Shown in pieces: positions 12,201 through 19,409 of a DNA stretch of 28,803 nucleotides. The stretch is taken from assembly GCA_019648995.1 (NCBI GenBank), contig BLXT01000825.1, positions 205,978 to 234,780 of the forward strand. Direction: 5' to 3'. This DNA is from Plakobranchus ocellatus. Taxonomy: Eukaryota; Mollusca; Gastropoda; Plakobranchidae. A program made the translations under genes and the position numbers. The number at the start of each line of letters is the position of its first letter. Position 1 is the stretch's first letter. A model generated the notes under the pieces. The model searched no databases, was not told where the DNA came from, and saw only the letters and a program-made list of their open reading frames with translations.

Positions 12201-14171
12201 CCTTATTTTGATTAGGCCTACAAGCACAGCACTAGGGAGGATGATGTATGATTGGACAACCAATGCATAAATTATTTGGTCCTCCTTTTCTCTCTCTGTA
12301 TCTCTTTCTTCCTCCTTCCCCCCCCCCCCCCCCCCCCCCCCCCAAGACTGTTAGTAGCATAAAGTAGACTCCTTTATGCTCTAATCCAGACTAGCCACAA
12401 AGTTAGTTAATACATTACTATCAGTGCAATACCCTCTCCACTGCTTAGTTTTCGGTTTTCTTCACACCCTCTTCACTTGCAATTAGTAACCAAGCCTGCA
12501 AGTTAAACTTAAAGCACACAGTACATAAAGCATTTATACACACTCCTCTTGGTCGAGATTCTGTAACTTGTGACATAAAAGAAAGATTTCCTATTGTAAA
12601 ACTTAAAGGGGCATCAAGAAACTTTTAACATATGTCTAGATTTTTGCAGTGGGTATCGCTACAGATAAGTTTTGCCTCCTGAAATCTCTCTGCAGGCAGT
12701 CATATATATATATATTGAGGATTGGGGGGGGGGGGCGCGGGGGGCATATTGTCCTGTTTCACTGACGCAGCTGTAGGTGAGTCCCACAGTTTAACACTTT
12801 TTTACTTTTTCTCATCAAAGTTCCTATACCAAAATGACCTTATTAGCAGTGCCTTGAAATAAGTTAAATGTCTTAAATAACTCTTTAGCATTTGATTTTT
12901 TTTTTTTTTCAACTTCTTTTTAAAAAGTTGAAAGACACATCTTAGCATATCTCTGTCTGGTCTCACCATTGCAAAGATGTAGAATGAAGTTTTACAGAAT
13001 ATCAGTAAATGAAAAATTGATTGATTTGGGCTGGTCTCAAGACATAAAATGTGTATCACTGCAAATGTATTTTCTAAAGTTCTATCAATGCAGCGGCTCA
13101 TGTAACATTTATAAATGTATTTAATGCTTTCGCACTTTCAGTTTGCCCAAGGACCAAGATTGTCATGAATTATGGTGTAAAAATCGCAAGAAAGAAATGA
13201 GAGAACAGTCAATTAAAGACCATGATGTTGGACTGAAGCAACAACAGGCTAGCAAATATGGAGTTAGACCAACTTCTGAAGCAAACTCTGATTCTAAACC
13301 AAGTTTTTCTCTCCGACATGCAGAAGGTAGTCAGCCAGGTGAAGACGACAGAAAGCCCAGTGGCATTGATAAAGATGCCCAGGGGCAGCTTTCAAAATTA
13401 ATGTCTCTTATGCAAGGACAGCAAAATGTGTCGGTCTCACAATTAGCCCAAAAATTGAACATTAATGTTGATCCTCAAACATCAATGCTCCTTAATAATT
13501 TAAAACAGCAGCTCATAAATGCATTATCTAATGTACATGGAACAAGAAAACTTGAATCTGAACCAAGTGAGTTACAATCTGGGATGGGTTCTCAGTCTTC
13601 ATTCTCAAAACTTAATGTTCCCCATTCAGCGGCAAATGACACATATATGGGTATGTCTCAGTTTCAAGGATCCTCTCAAAGATCAACAGTAGGTTCTGAG
13701 AGGGGGAGTTCTTCATATAATAATGAAAGCAAAAACACTGGAGTGGAAAGCCAAGGAACTGACAAACATGCAGGTGTGAAAGCAGCTTTGGCTCAATTGC
13801 TTTCTCAGCAAGGGATTGGTGTACAAATGAGTGGATCAGCCTATGAATCCAAGCATCCAGCGACCTCTACATACTCTCCTAATCAGGGATTTTACAGTGC
13901 TGGAGCACCATTGCTTGAAAAACCACCTCTTCCTCCTTTTCATTCCAATGTAGATAGGTCCTTTTCTAGCAACTCTAGTCTCGACTCATTTAGAATGGAT
14001 GAAACCATAAGCTCTCGAGACGGGAGCTATTCAGAAACCACTGCAAGCGCATCACAGTTTTATCCCTCCTTTGGAGATGGAAGAAATTCTTCCAGTCAGC
14101 CAAGACCAAGAGAGGAATCATTTAACATGGGATATGACAGAAGCTCGTTTGATTCAAGGCCTAAATGGTAA
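3121..14171 (+). CDS. CDK12: CDK12/CDK13 ortholog, 3' part of gene (7 exons, spliced)
   Basis: Joining 3121-3254, 4327-4497, 5579-5768, 6477-6638, 8872-9066, 9925-10056 and 13142-14171 gives one open frame of 670 residues ending in TAA; residue numbers here count from the first full codon, 3122. In known family members this nuclear kinase binds cyclin K and phosphorylates the RNA polymerase II CTD (Ser2), supporting elongation, splicing and expression of DNA-damage-response genes. Visible kinase marks: glycine loop GEGTYGQVY (29-37), lysine of VALKK (51), cyclin-binding helix PITAVRE (63-69), HRDIKCSN (152-159), DFG (172-174), T-loop [14 protein letters not shown] with Thr189, DMWSLGC (214-220), and the family-specific DCHELW (334-339). 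The close match to remembered human CDK12 along the whole domain, rather than to CDK9, decides the call. Invertebrates usually have one gene for both vertebrate paralogs, so CDK13 is an equally valid label. The start codon and the RS/proline-rich N-terminus are outside the window. Confidence 0.97.
3255..4326 (+). other. CDK12 intron a-b
   Basis: This GT-AG, phase 1 intron is AT-rich and has a T run near 3381-3394. Two copies of tttttcatagg lie about 30 bp apart near 3862 and 3891. Nothing else is recognised. Confidence 0.9.
4327..4497 (+). CDS. CDK12: CDK12 exon b: catalytic lysine and PITAVRE helix
   Basis: The acceptor is tttgcag. The exon encodes [17 protein letters not shown], then PITAVRE, then the stretch ending [13 protein letters not shown]. 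It supplies the beta-3 lysine and the alpha-C helix that contacts cyclin K. The human helix reads PITAIRE as I remember it, so the valine is a conservative change. The donor is aaag|gtagct, which lacks the usual G at +5 and is the weakest donor in the gene. Reading on into the intron stays open for 18 codons to a TAA at 4551-4553, so a retained intron would give a truncated kinase. Confidence 0.95.
4498..5578 (+). other. CDK12 intron b-c, with T25 tract
   Basis: This GT-AG, phase 1 intron begins with the weak donor gtagct. A run of 25 T lies at 4559-4583, about 60 bp inside. A GC-richer patch at 5000-5075 (C-rich runs, then gccagggtcaaggcggcc) stands out from its AT-rich surroundings and may be an old repeat fragment. 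No coding exon is seen in it. Confidence 0.9.
5579..5768 (+). CDS. CDK12: CDK12 exon c: hinge to catalytic loop
   Basis: The acceptor is tttttcag after a T-rich run, and the donor is caa|gtaagt. The exon encodes the hinge [16 protein letters not shown] and the helix [17 protein letters not shown]. It ends with the catalytic loop [13 protein letters not shown], carrying catalytic Asp154, Lys156 and Asn159. The closing AA joins the next exon's G to make a lysine codon (phase 2 intron). Confidence 0.96.
5769..6476 (+). other. CDK12 intron c-d
   Basis: This GT-AG, phase 2 intron is the shortest in the window (708 bp). It has a T-rich run near 5853-5878 and is otherwise AT-rich without recognisable features. 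Confidence 0.9.
6477..6638 (+). CDS. CDK12: CDK12 exon d: DFG motif and T-loop
   Basis: The acceptor is taccag and the donor is gg|gtaggt. The exon encodes [19 protein letters not shown], then the activation segment [19 protein letters not shown] and SIDMWSL. Thr189 of YTNKV aligns with the activating T-loop threonine of human CDK12. The DFG aspartate and the PPE motif are intact, so the kinase should be catalytically competent. A 7-bp inverted repeat (agacctc 6652-6658, gaggtct 6673-6679) lies just inside the following intron. Confidence 0.96.
6639..8871 (+). other. CDK12 intron d-e
   Basis: This GT-AG, phase 2 intron is 2233 bp long. Its middle part (about 7230-7400 and near 7915) repeats short words of the type agatctaga and ctaggctta. 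Open frames around 8190-8608 overlap in several frames on both strands, have no protein similarity I recognise, and are read as chance. Confidence 0.9.
8872..9066 (+). CDS. CDK12: CDK12 exon e: C-lobe with GSPCPA and RRRLREEF
   Basis: The acceptor is tttag and the donor is catt|gtgagt. The exon encodes [15 protein letters not shown], then [20 protein letters not shown] and [15 protein letters not shown]. These C-lobe segments closely follow the remembered human CDK12 order, including the CGSPCP turn and the basic RRRLREEF stretch, which is typical of CDK12/13. A polypyrimidine run (C9 then T10, 9114-9132) lies about 50 bp into the next intron. Confidence 0.95.
9067..9924 (+). other. CDK12 intron e-f
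   Basis: This GT-AG, phase 2 intron holds a C9-T10 run (9114-9132), a T10-G11 run (9492-9512), and an inverted pair of an 18-bp word (9235-9252 and 9435-9452, 17 of 18 matching) about 180 bp apart. No coding exon is seen. Confidence 0.9.
9235..9457. repeat. Inverted pair of an 18-bp word, with a third copy at 13028
   Basis: The word ggactggtctcaagacat occurs as its reverse complement at 9235-9252 and, with one change, in direct form at 9435-9452. A related direct copy with ataaaa following lies at 13028-13049. The 9435 copy is also followed by aaaag. This could be the end motif of a decayed dispersed repeat or a short intronic hairpin. Confidence 0.55.
9925..10056 (+). CDS. CDK12: CDK12 exon f: end of kinase domain
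   Basis: The acceptor is atttcag and the donor is cccaga|gtaagt. The exon encodes [37 protein letters not shown] and a short proline run. It completes the C-lobe: the DP-RRCTAEQ pattern is the usual CDK domain end, and WLRDV corresponds to the last helix. The proline run leads into the C-terminal extension on the next exon, joined through a split Asp codon (GA|T). Confidence 0.94.
12318..12343. repeat. C26 homopolymer
   Basis: Twenty-six consecutive C follow a CT-rich lead (12281-12317). Such a run can form an i-motif, or G-quadruplex-like structures on the complementary strand. The exact length in assembled sequence is often unreliable. Confidence 0.9.
12724..12745. repeat. G-rich run (G12 then cgcggggggc)
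   Basis: Twelve G are followed by a second G6 block after cgc. The run lies in the same intron as the C26 run and could pair with it in the transcript. Confidence 0.85.
13142..14171 (+). CDS. CDK12: CDK12 terminal coding exon: DCHELW extension and low-complexity tail
   Basis: The acceptor is actttcag and the frame stays open to TAA at 14169-14171. The exon opens with [18 protein letters not shown], matching the CDK12/13 C-terminal extension, whose DCHEL motif packs over the kinase lobe near ATP; the following basic cluster is less arginine-rich than the remembered human KKRRRQR. The rest is Ser/Gln/Asn-rich and probably disordered. Two helical-looking segments stand out: 13383-13526 (starts [10 protein letters not shown], then [12 protein letters not shown], ends LKQQLINAL) and 13767-13814 ([16 protein letters not shown]). 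Both resemble segments of the human CDK12 tail. A short proline patch, PPLPPF, follows at 13923-13940. The tail is shorter than the human one by roughly a hundred residues from memory. Confidence 0.95.
13383..13526 (+). other. CDK12: Conserved-looking tail module 1 (LxxLM...LAQKLNI)
   Basis: These 48 residues (409-456 of the joined frame) begin [14 protein letters not shown], continue [16 protein letters not shown] and end [13 protein letters not shown]. From memory the human CDK12 tail has an equivalent order: a leucine-rich QSELAVLLNLLQSQ, then SIPQMAQLLNI, then a QQLEALNQSI-type helix. The spacing is about the same, although the surrounding tail is not alignable by eye. This suggests a small folded or partner-binding module rather than disordered linker. 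No function is established from the sequence. Confidence 0.7.
13767..13814 (+). other. CDK12: Conserved-looking tail module 2 (AALAQLLSQ)
   Basis: The sixteen residues [16 protein letters not shown] resemble the remembered human CDK12 NPAVTAALLQLLSQ. The segment is a short amphipathic helix pattern in a Ser/Gly/Gln-rich background. Together with module 1 it suggests that the order of short motifs in the tail has been kept since early animals. It may be a docking motif, which is inference. Confidence 0.6.
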
Positions 14172-14443
14172 ATGCACACGTCCTCTCTATTCAGAACAAA
14201 AAAATATCAGTGCATTTTTGAAGCTGTTAAGTCTTGACACACCAGCTACAGAACTTGTAATATTGAGGAAAGGAAAGTTGTTGTCATCTCTTTCTTCCAT
14301 TAATTGATGTGATAAAAACATTCACACAGGATAGCTGTTCCCTGACACTCCTTTGTTAATATCAGATGTTGAAAACTTAAAGTGTAAGTAGACATGATAT
14401 GTTTTTGCACACCAACTTAAAAGAGAAATGATCAATTGTCTTT

Positions 14444-14451
14444 TGTATATA
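14444..14451 (+). promoter_or_regulatory. Candidate Pumilio (PUF) binding site
   Basis: TGTATATA matches the PUF consensus UGUANAUA exactly and lies about 270 nt after the stop codon, where such sites act in mRNA decay or translation control. An octamer of this kind also arises often by chance in AT-rich DNA. Confidence 0.35.
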
Positions 14452-15147
14452 TTGAGTTTGTGTGATGAGCAGAAGCTTTGAAGTTTTGCAAGATGGAGCA
14501 TTACTTGGACAGTATAAAAAGTTAATTGTGTGCTAGAATGATCAAGATGCTCACTTTAAAAACTTCTCCCCCCTTTTCATCTCTTTCTACCCTTTACCCC
14601 TGCTATTAAGCTATTTTCTGCCTTACCTTTTGGGAATATGTCATATGTTCCCTGTTGGAATTTTGATTCCTTTTACTTTATTGTCATGGCAAAACAAGGA
14701 TAAATGAATGAAGTATTATTTATCTTTCAATAGTGATTACTATGATTTTTTTAAGATGTCTTTTCTTTAAAATTTGTGTGTGTGTATTTTTAATTGGGGA
14801 TGTGGGGGATACCAGAAGGGAAGACAAATCTTTTCCTTTTTTTTTTTTTTTTTTTTTAGGTTGTTGTTGTTGTTGAAGATACTGCTTCTTGAGCTGATAT
14901 TTTTTTTGATTAAAATTAATGTCCTAAAAGGTGGTGCTTTACTGTTTTTGAAAATACCTTGTGCAGCTTTTGTTTGTGCAATTACTTATCTTTCTAGAAC
15001 AAATTAATGTATTTTATTGTGCAGCTGTAGAATCACCTATATCAAAAAGAAACAAGACTGGAATCATTTGATAATTGATATCAACCATTTCTATATCTCT
15101 TCATTGGTATCACAATGCACTAGTAATCTGGCTACATGCATAAGTCT

Positions 15148-15164
15148 AATAAAATTTCAATAAA
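15148..15164 (+). terminator. CDK12: Proximal polyadenylation signals (two AATAAA)
   Basis: AATAAA occurs at 15148-15153 and 15159-15164. Cleavage would then fall near 15175-15190, giving a 3' UTR of about 1 kb. T-rich sequence follows from about 15187. This is the first AATAAA pair after the stop that I noticed. Confidence 0.5.
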
Positions 15165-16218
15165 GCCTTAAGAGTCCAGAGATAATAGTTTTAAAAATTA
15201 ATTTTATTTCATGCTTGAAAAACTGATGGACATAAATTTGATACTACTACCCTGTTATACTGTTAAAGTTGCTTTTGTACAAGGTAGAGTGGGATACTGC
15301 ATGATGATTTAAAAGTGAACATGTTGTATAAGTGCAATTTAAAAAATTCAAAATGCTATGATGAGTAGACGTTTTAATATTTATCAAGTGTATTTAAAAA
15401 CTAAAAAAAACCCCTCTGAAAGTGGTCATTCTTCAAATGAGAATTTGCCACTTATGCAGCACTTTCAGTAGAAAGCTAGAATGGTAAAATCAGTAATTCC
15501 CTATGATTTGACCCTTATTGGTGCTAAGAATATGATAAAAACTATAAAATTATTTACTAATGTAAGATCCTCACAGCACTAAGTTCACAAAATATTTTAT
15601 ATCTCATTTTCTTTTCAAATACAAAGCCCTTGGATGAGTTCATTTTCGTAAAACGCATATTGAAGTAAAATTTTAATAAGTGAGAAAGAACTTGTAATTA
15701 TAATCTATTTAGTGCCAATGGGTACATCTCAAACCAAAAATGTCTCCTTTTCTCATAAAGCAATGTTCTTTCAATTTTCTGCTGCTCATTGATGTCTTCA
15801 CTGACAAGAATTAGTTGCTATCAGAGAGGCAATCAAAAGGCATAATTTTAGACATAGCAGAAAATAATTGAAGGGAAAGATATTTAAAAAAAAAAAAGTA
15901 TTAAAAAATTGAATGTGAAAAAATGAGTTTTTCAACTCAGGATACACTGAAACATTATTGAGTAACAAAATCAAATTCTGGACAATAGGAGAATTGGGAG
16001 AATTTTTGTGGATATGTCATCTGCCCTTAACAAGTGAACACATTGTCAATTTTTAAAGATTCCAAAGACAATGCTTATTAAAAAAAAAAAGCACTATTAT
16101 CACACCTTTGATGGAAATAAAAATTTAAGAGAGGTCTTTCCTTTTAAAAAATTATTCATCAACGGTGCCGATATTGCTAGGGCCCAAAAATACTTTGCTT
16201 TTTGTCTCAGAGCAGATA

Positions 16219-16224
16219 AATAAA
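16219..16224 (+). terminator. Possible alternative polyadenylation signal
   Basis: AATAAA is followed within 15-30 bp by tgttgtatatttttattta, a GT/T-rich stretch of the kind that helps cleavage. It could end a longer CDK12 3' UTR. Confidence 0.3.
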
Positions 16225-18228
16225 CGTAACATGTTGTATATTTTTATTTAATATTTTCAGGACTGATTAGACAATGTATCTTCTTTGGATTAAAGATGAC
16301 AGTTTCCTTCTGTGAAGATTGCTTCATTATTTTTCTCATGATTAGTGGGAAAAGCCTTTGGACTAATTGGGTTTCCCCAACCTTTGATCTTTTACATTTA
16401 TCAAATATCAGAGCCATTTTATAGTTGAATGTGTCACGTTAATTTGATGGGCTGGTGCTGCTAAGCTTCCACAGTTCTGTTTCTTTTAAAGTAAGTTGGT
16501 GAGAAAAATATGAGGAATGGAAATTTTTCATTGGCTATTTGAAAATTGCACCAAGATTGCTAAATGGTAGGGTTGAGTTTTTTGCCAGTACACTGAAAGT
16601 GACGATGAGATGAAAAATGTCGAGCTTTTTTGCTTTTGTAAGTAGTGTAGTATCAGACACATTCACATCAATCCTTGACTACACATAAATAAGCCAAAAT
16701 TGCATCATTTGTATTTTCTTTGATTTCATAGTAGATTTCAATGACCAAATTTCCTCTTTTAATTGAAATAGAAATTCTGCAGCTTGTTTAGCAGGATTTG
16801 GCGTCTATTCAACCCACCTAGAAAAAAAGCTGTATTGGCTGAACCATTTTGCAATTAGCTGGATGAATCTTTAAAGTTTATCTGTAATAAAAGGGCGTTT
16901 CTACCAATTCTCATTGTTCATGAAAATAACCTACTGTGAGATTGCATGATATTGATAGGTCAAGGAACTCGCACAGGGTGGTGTTGATGTGAGAACAACA
17001 AGAAGGAGAAAGCAAATGCTGAACGTAATGGTAAAAGCAAATAACAAGGGTCAATATAATAATGCCTATTTATGATAAGGGCCTGGCCAAGTGCTCTATA
17101 ATGTCAGTCACTAAGCAATGGGTAGAGCTACAGATTGTATAGGATTAATGCATGTAGTCAAAAAGATAGGAGCAGAGACTGGCCAGCCATTTCAAGTAAA
17201 ATGATTAGCCAAGGCCTAAAGTACAAAATCAAAATGGCAGTGAAAGGTATTGCTTGCATACCAGTGTTTGAAGAACAAATGCATAAGGCTCTGATATTTA
17301 AAGGAAGATAATATTTCTCCTAAAATGTCCAGTTAGGTTGGCACCCCTGTTAATGTATGCTTTAGATTTTCTTTTATGATTGCTCCAAGAAATTTCATAT
17401 AAAGTTTTGAGACATTGTGTTTGATGTTCAAATTATGTCCCTAATGCCTGTTGAGGACAATATGGTTTGTGGGAAGGAGGTGAACCAGCACTATACAAAC
17501 TTAACACTTCACAATTTAGCATAGGAAAGGCTGGCCAAAAAAAAAGAAATTGAAAATTAAAAAAGTCAAGAGTAAAACATATAGAGTGGAAACAAATTAA
17601 TGTGTGATAAAATAATGGTGAACCAAGGCTGAAAACTGGTTCATCTTATTTTAAAAGGTTGGATAGTAGAGGCCGTAATTTTTTTTTTTTTTTTTTTTGT
17701 AGCAAAAGGAGTAAAGTTGTAGTTACTTTTACTAAGTTTATATAGAGATGACCCTTTACTTCCCATCCAAAATGAAACTGCGCAATTCTATGGAACAAGA
17801 ATTATGGTTCTCGATCAATAAAGTAAAGGAACTCGAGATCTAAAATGGGGGACTTAATTTTTTTCATTCAAACTAATGCCACCCCCCACAAGAGCTTTCC
17901 ACGATTTTGAAAAATTGAAAGAAGACAAAAACTCTACTGCTGAAATCAATCCTTGTGGGCTTATTTGTACACATACTTTATTGACAATTAAATTGATATG
18001 CTTTTGCACAAAATCAGATTGCAAATTAGTTCAAATAGAAACCTTTTATGCACTTTCCCTTGGGAGGCTGCATCGAAAAGTCCTTAACTATACACGTATA
18101 TGGTGATCTTCGACAACAGAAATTCGCTAAAGCTTAAAGCTCCCATGCTGTCCTTGAAAAAGTCTCTCATCATATTTTGCAAAATTGGCCTTCATATCAC
18201 TTGAAACAAAATATCTTATAATAAAAAT

Positions 18229-18248
18229 TCAACTTTTATAAAAGTTGA
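18229..18248. repeat. Perfect 20-bp palindrome
   Basis: Positions 18229-18248 read the same on both strands (tcaactttta then taaaagttga). It can form a cruciform or hairpin without a loop. Neither flanking base extends the symmetry. No function is assigned. Confidence 0.85.
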
Positions 18249-19179
18249 CTTACCTTGTACAATGTAGGTTACAAAATAATATATCCCAGGAGCTGGGATT
18301 TTTTATTTTATATATTTTTTTTAATTGGGAAATGTTTAAATAAATGTATAACTCAGTATTCCTCAAAATTTAAGTTTCATATCTCTGTTTTGTAACAAAC
18401 AGTTTCTTATACTGACCTATTTAGGAATGGGGGTGTTTTTGTCACTCCCAACTTTATGCAGGAAAGGGATGGAACCAATTCTTTTTTTTTTTTTCTTTTT
18501 TTTTTATGAAATGGGTACTTAAACAGAAGAAGCAAAACGTGATGTTCAGAGAACAAAAGAAGTAAAACTGAATTTTGATTAAAAACAACCAGAAATAAAC
18601 TTTGTCATCAGAGCATGAGGATCATGAGTAAAAAGTAATATCGCTTGCAAGTCTTTCCATCTTGTTTATTATAATCAATCTTATGTGAATTATATTGAAA
18701 CTGACTCTTAAAAAATAGTGCTTCAGCAGTAAAGCAGATGATCAGAACCAAAACTGATAGAGCAGCACTTTAAAAATCTAGTTACTATAGGAAATGGAAT
18801 GAAAACACTTACTTCTGTTCGAAAGATCCAATTATTGATGACTTACAGTAAGCAGACCTTAGCCTTGCTAATTTTCAAGGGCCAAATGTTAAGAACAGTT
18901 AACCTGGTTGAGTCGGAAAGAATTGACTCTGGATTTATGCTTGATACATGTGACTTATTAGAGGGCTTGTTTTCCAATTTTGCTTAAAATATAGATCCAG
19001 TCTTCTTTCGTTGTACTGTCTAGATCAGACGCTAGCAAAGCAATCATGGTCCTCCTTTCAAACCTGTTCTCAATTAAACCTAATTAAGCTGATGTTACCT
19101 AGTATCCATGAGTTAAGACCTTCAATAAAGTTATTGTTTATCTCTACTGCCATTGCCTTCCAACTTTTCAGTGATAGCT

Positions 19180-19409
19180 AAATTTTCTAAACACTTGTGT
19201 CGGCAAAATAGTCCTAGAAACTGTAGTTGCCTTTGTCTCATGATTTCAATCAATAATTCTCAAGTTAAGCGTCTTTCAATACTGATTCATTTGTGCAAAA
19301 TTTCCTAAACACTTTCGTCAGCACATTTGTCCTAGAAATTGTAGTTGTCTCTGATGGTCTTAATTAATAATCTTCGAGTTTGGCTTCTTTCAATACTAAT
19401 TCATTGGAC
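19180..19409. repeat. Diverged two-copy tandem duplication, ~118-bp unit
   Basis: Copy 1 (19180-19297) and copy 2 (from 19298 to about 19409) share ctaaacact, gtcctagaaa, tgtagttg, ttaataat-type and tctttcaatact words in the same order. By eye about three quarters of positions match, with a small gap. A weaker third relative may precede it near 19105-19135 (gagttaagaccttcaata). Confidence 0.8.

Larger units (their letters stand above)
10057..13141 (+). other. CDK12 intron f-g
   Basis: This is the largest intron here (3085 bp, GT-AG, phase 2). It holds a run of 26 C (12318-12343) and a run of 12 G (12724-12735) followed by further G, about 380 bp apart, plus a short TA repeat near 12702. A word related to the one in the preceding intron occurs at 13028-13049. 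Small open frames here lack similarity to known proteins. Confidence 0.9.
14172..15180 (+). other. CDK12: Probable proximal 3' UTR of CDK12
   Basis: This stretch follows the TAA directly and reaches a pair of AATAAA hexamers at 15148 and 15159. It contains a Pumilio-type octamer (14444-14451), a pyrimidine-rich block near 14563-14610, T21 (14837-14857) and TTG repeats (14861-14875). Its 3' boundary is inferred only from the signals. Short frames within it are not credible genes. Confidence 0.6.
15181..19179. other. AT-rich region without recognised gene (distal 3' UTR or intergenic)
   Basis: I see no coding exon with family similarity. It holds an alternative AATAAA (16219), T20 at 17679-17698, a perfect 20-bp palindrome (18229-18248) and T-rich runs near 18482-18505. 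The frame at 17876-18106 has no recognisable motif. Confidence 0.6.

Noticed and set aside
16240-16262. Acceptor-like tract ttttatttaatattttcag in the distal region
   Set aside because: No donor or coding continuation goes with it; such tracts are common in AT-rich DNA.
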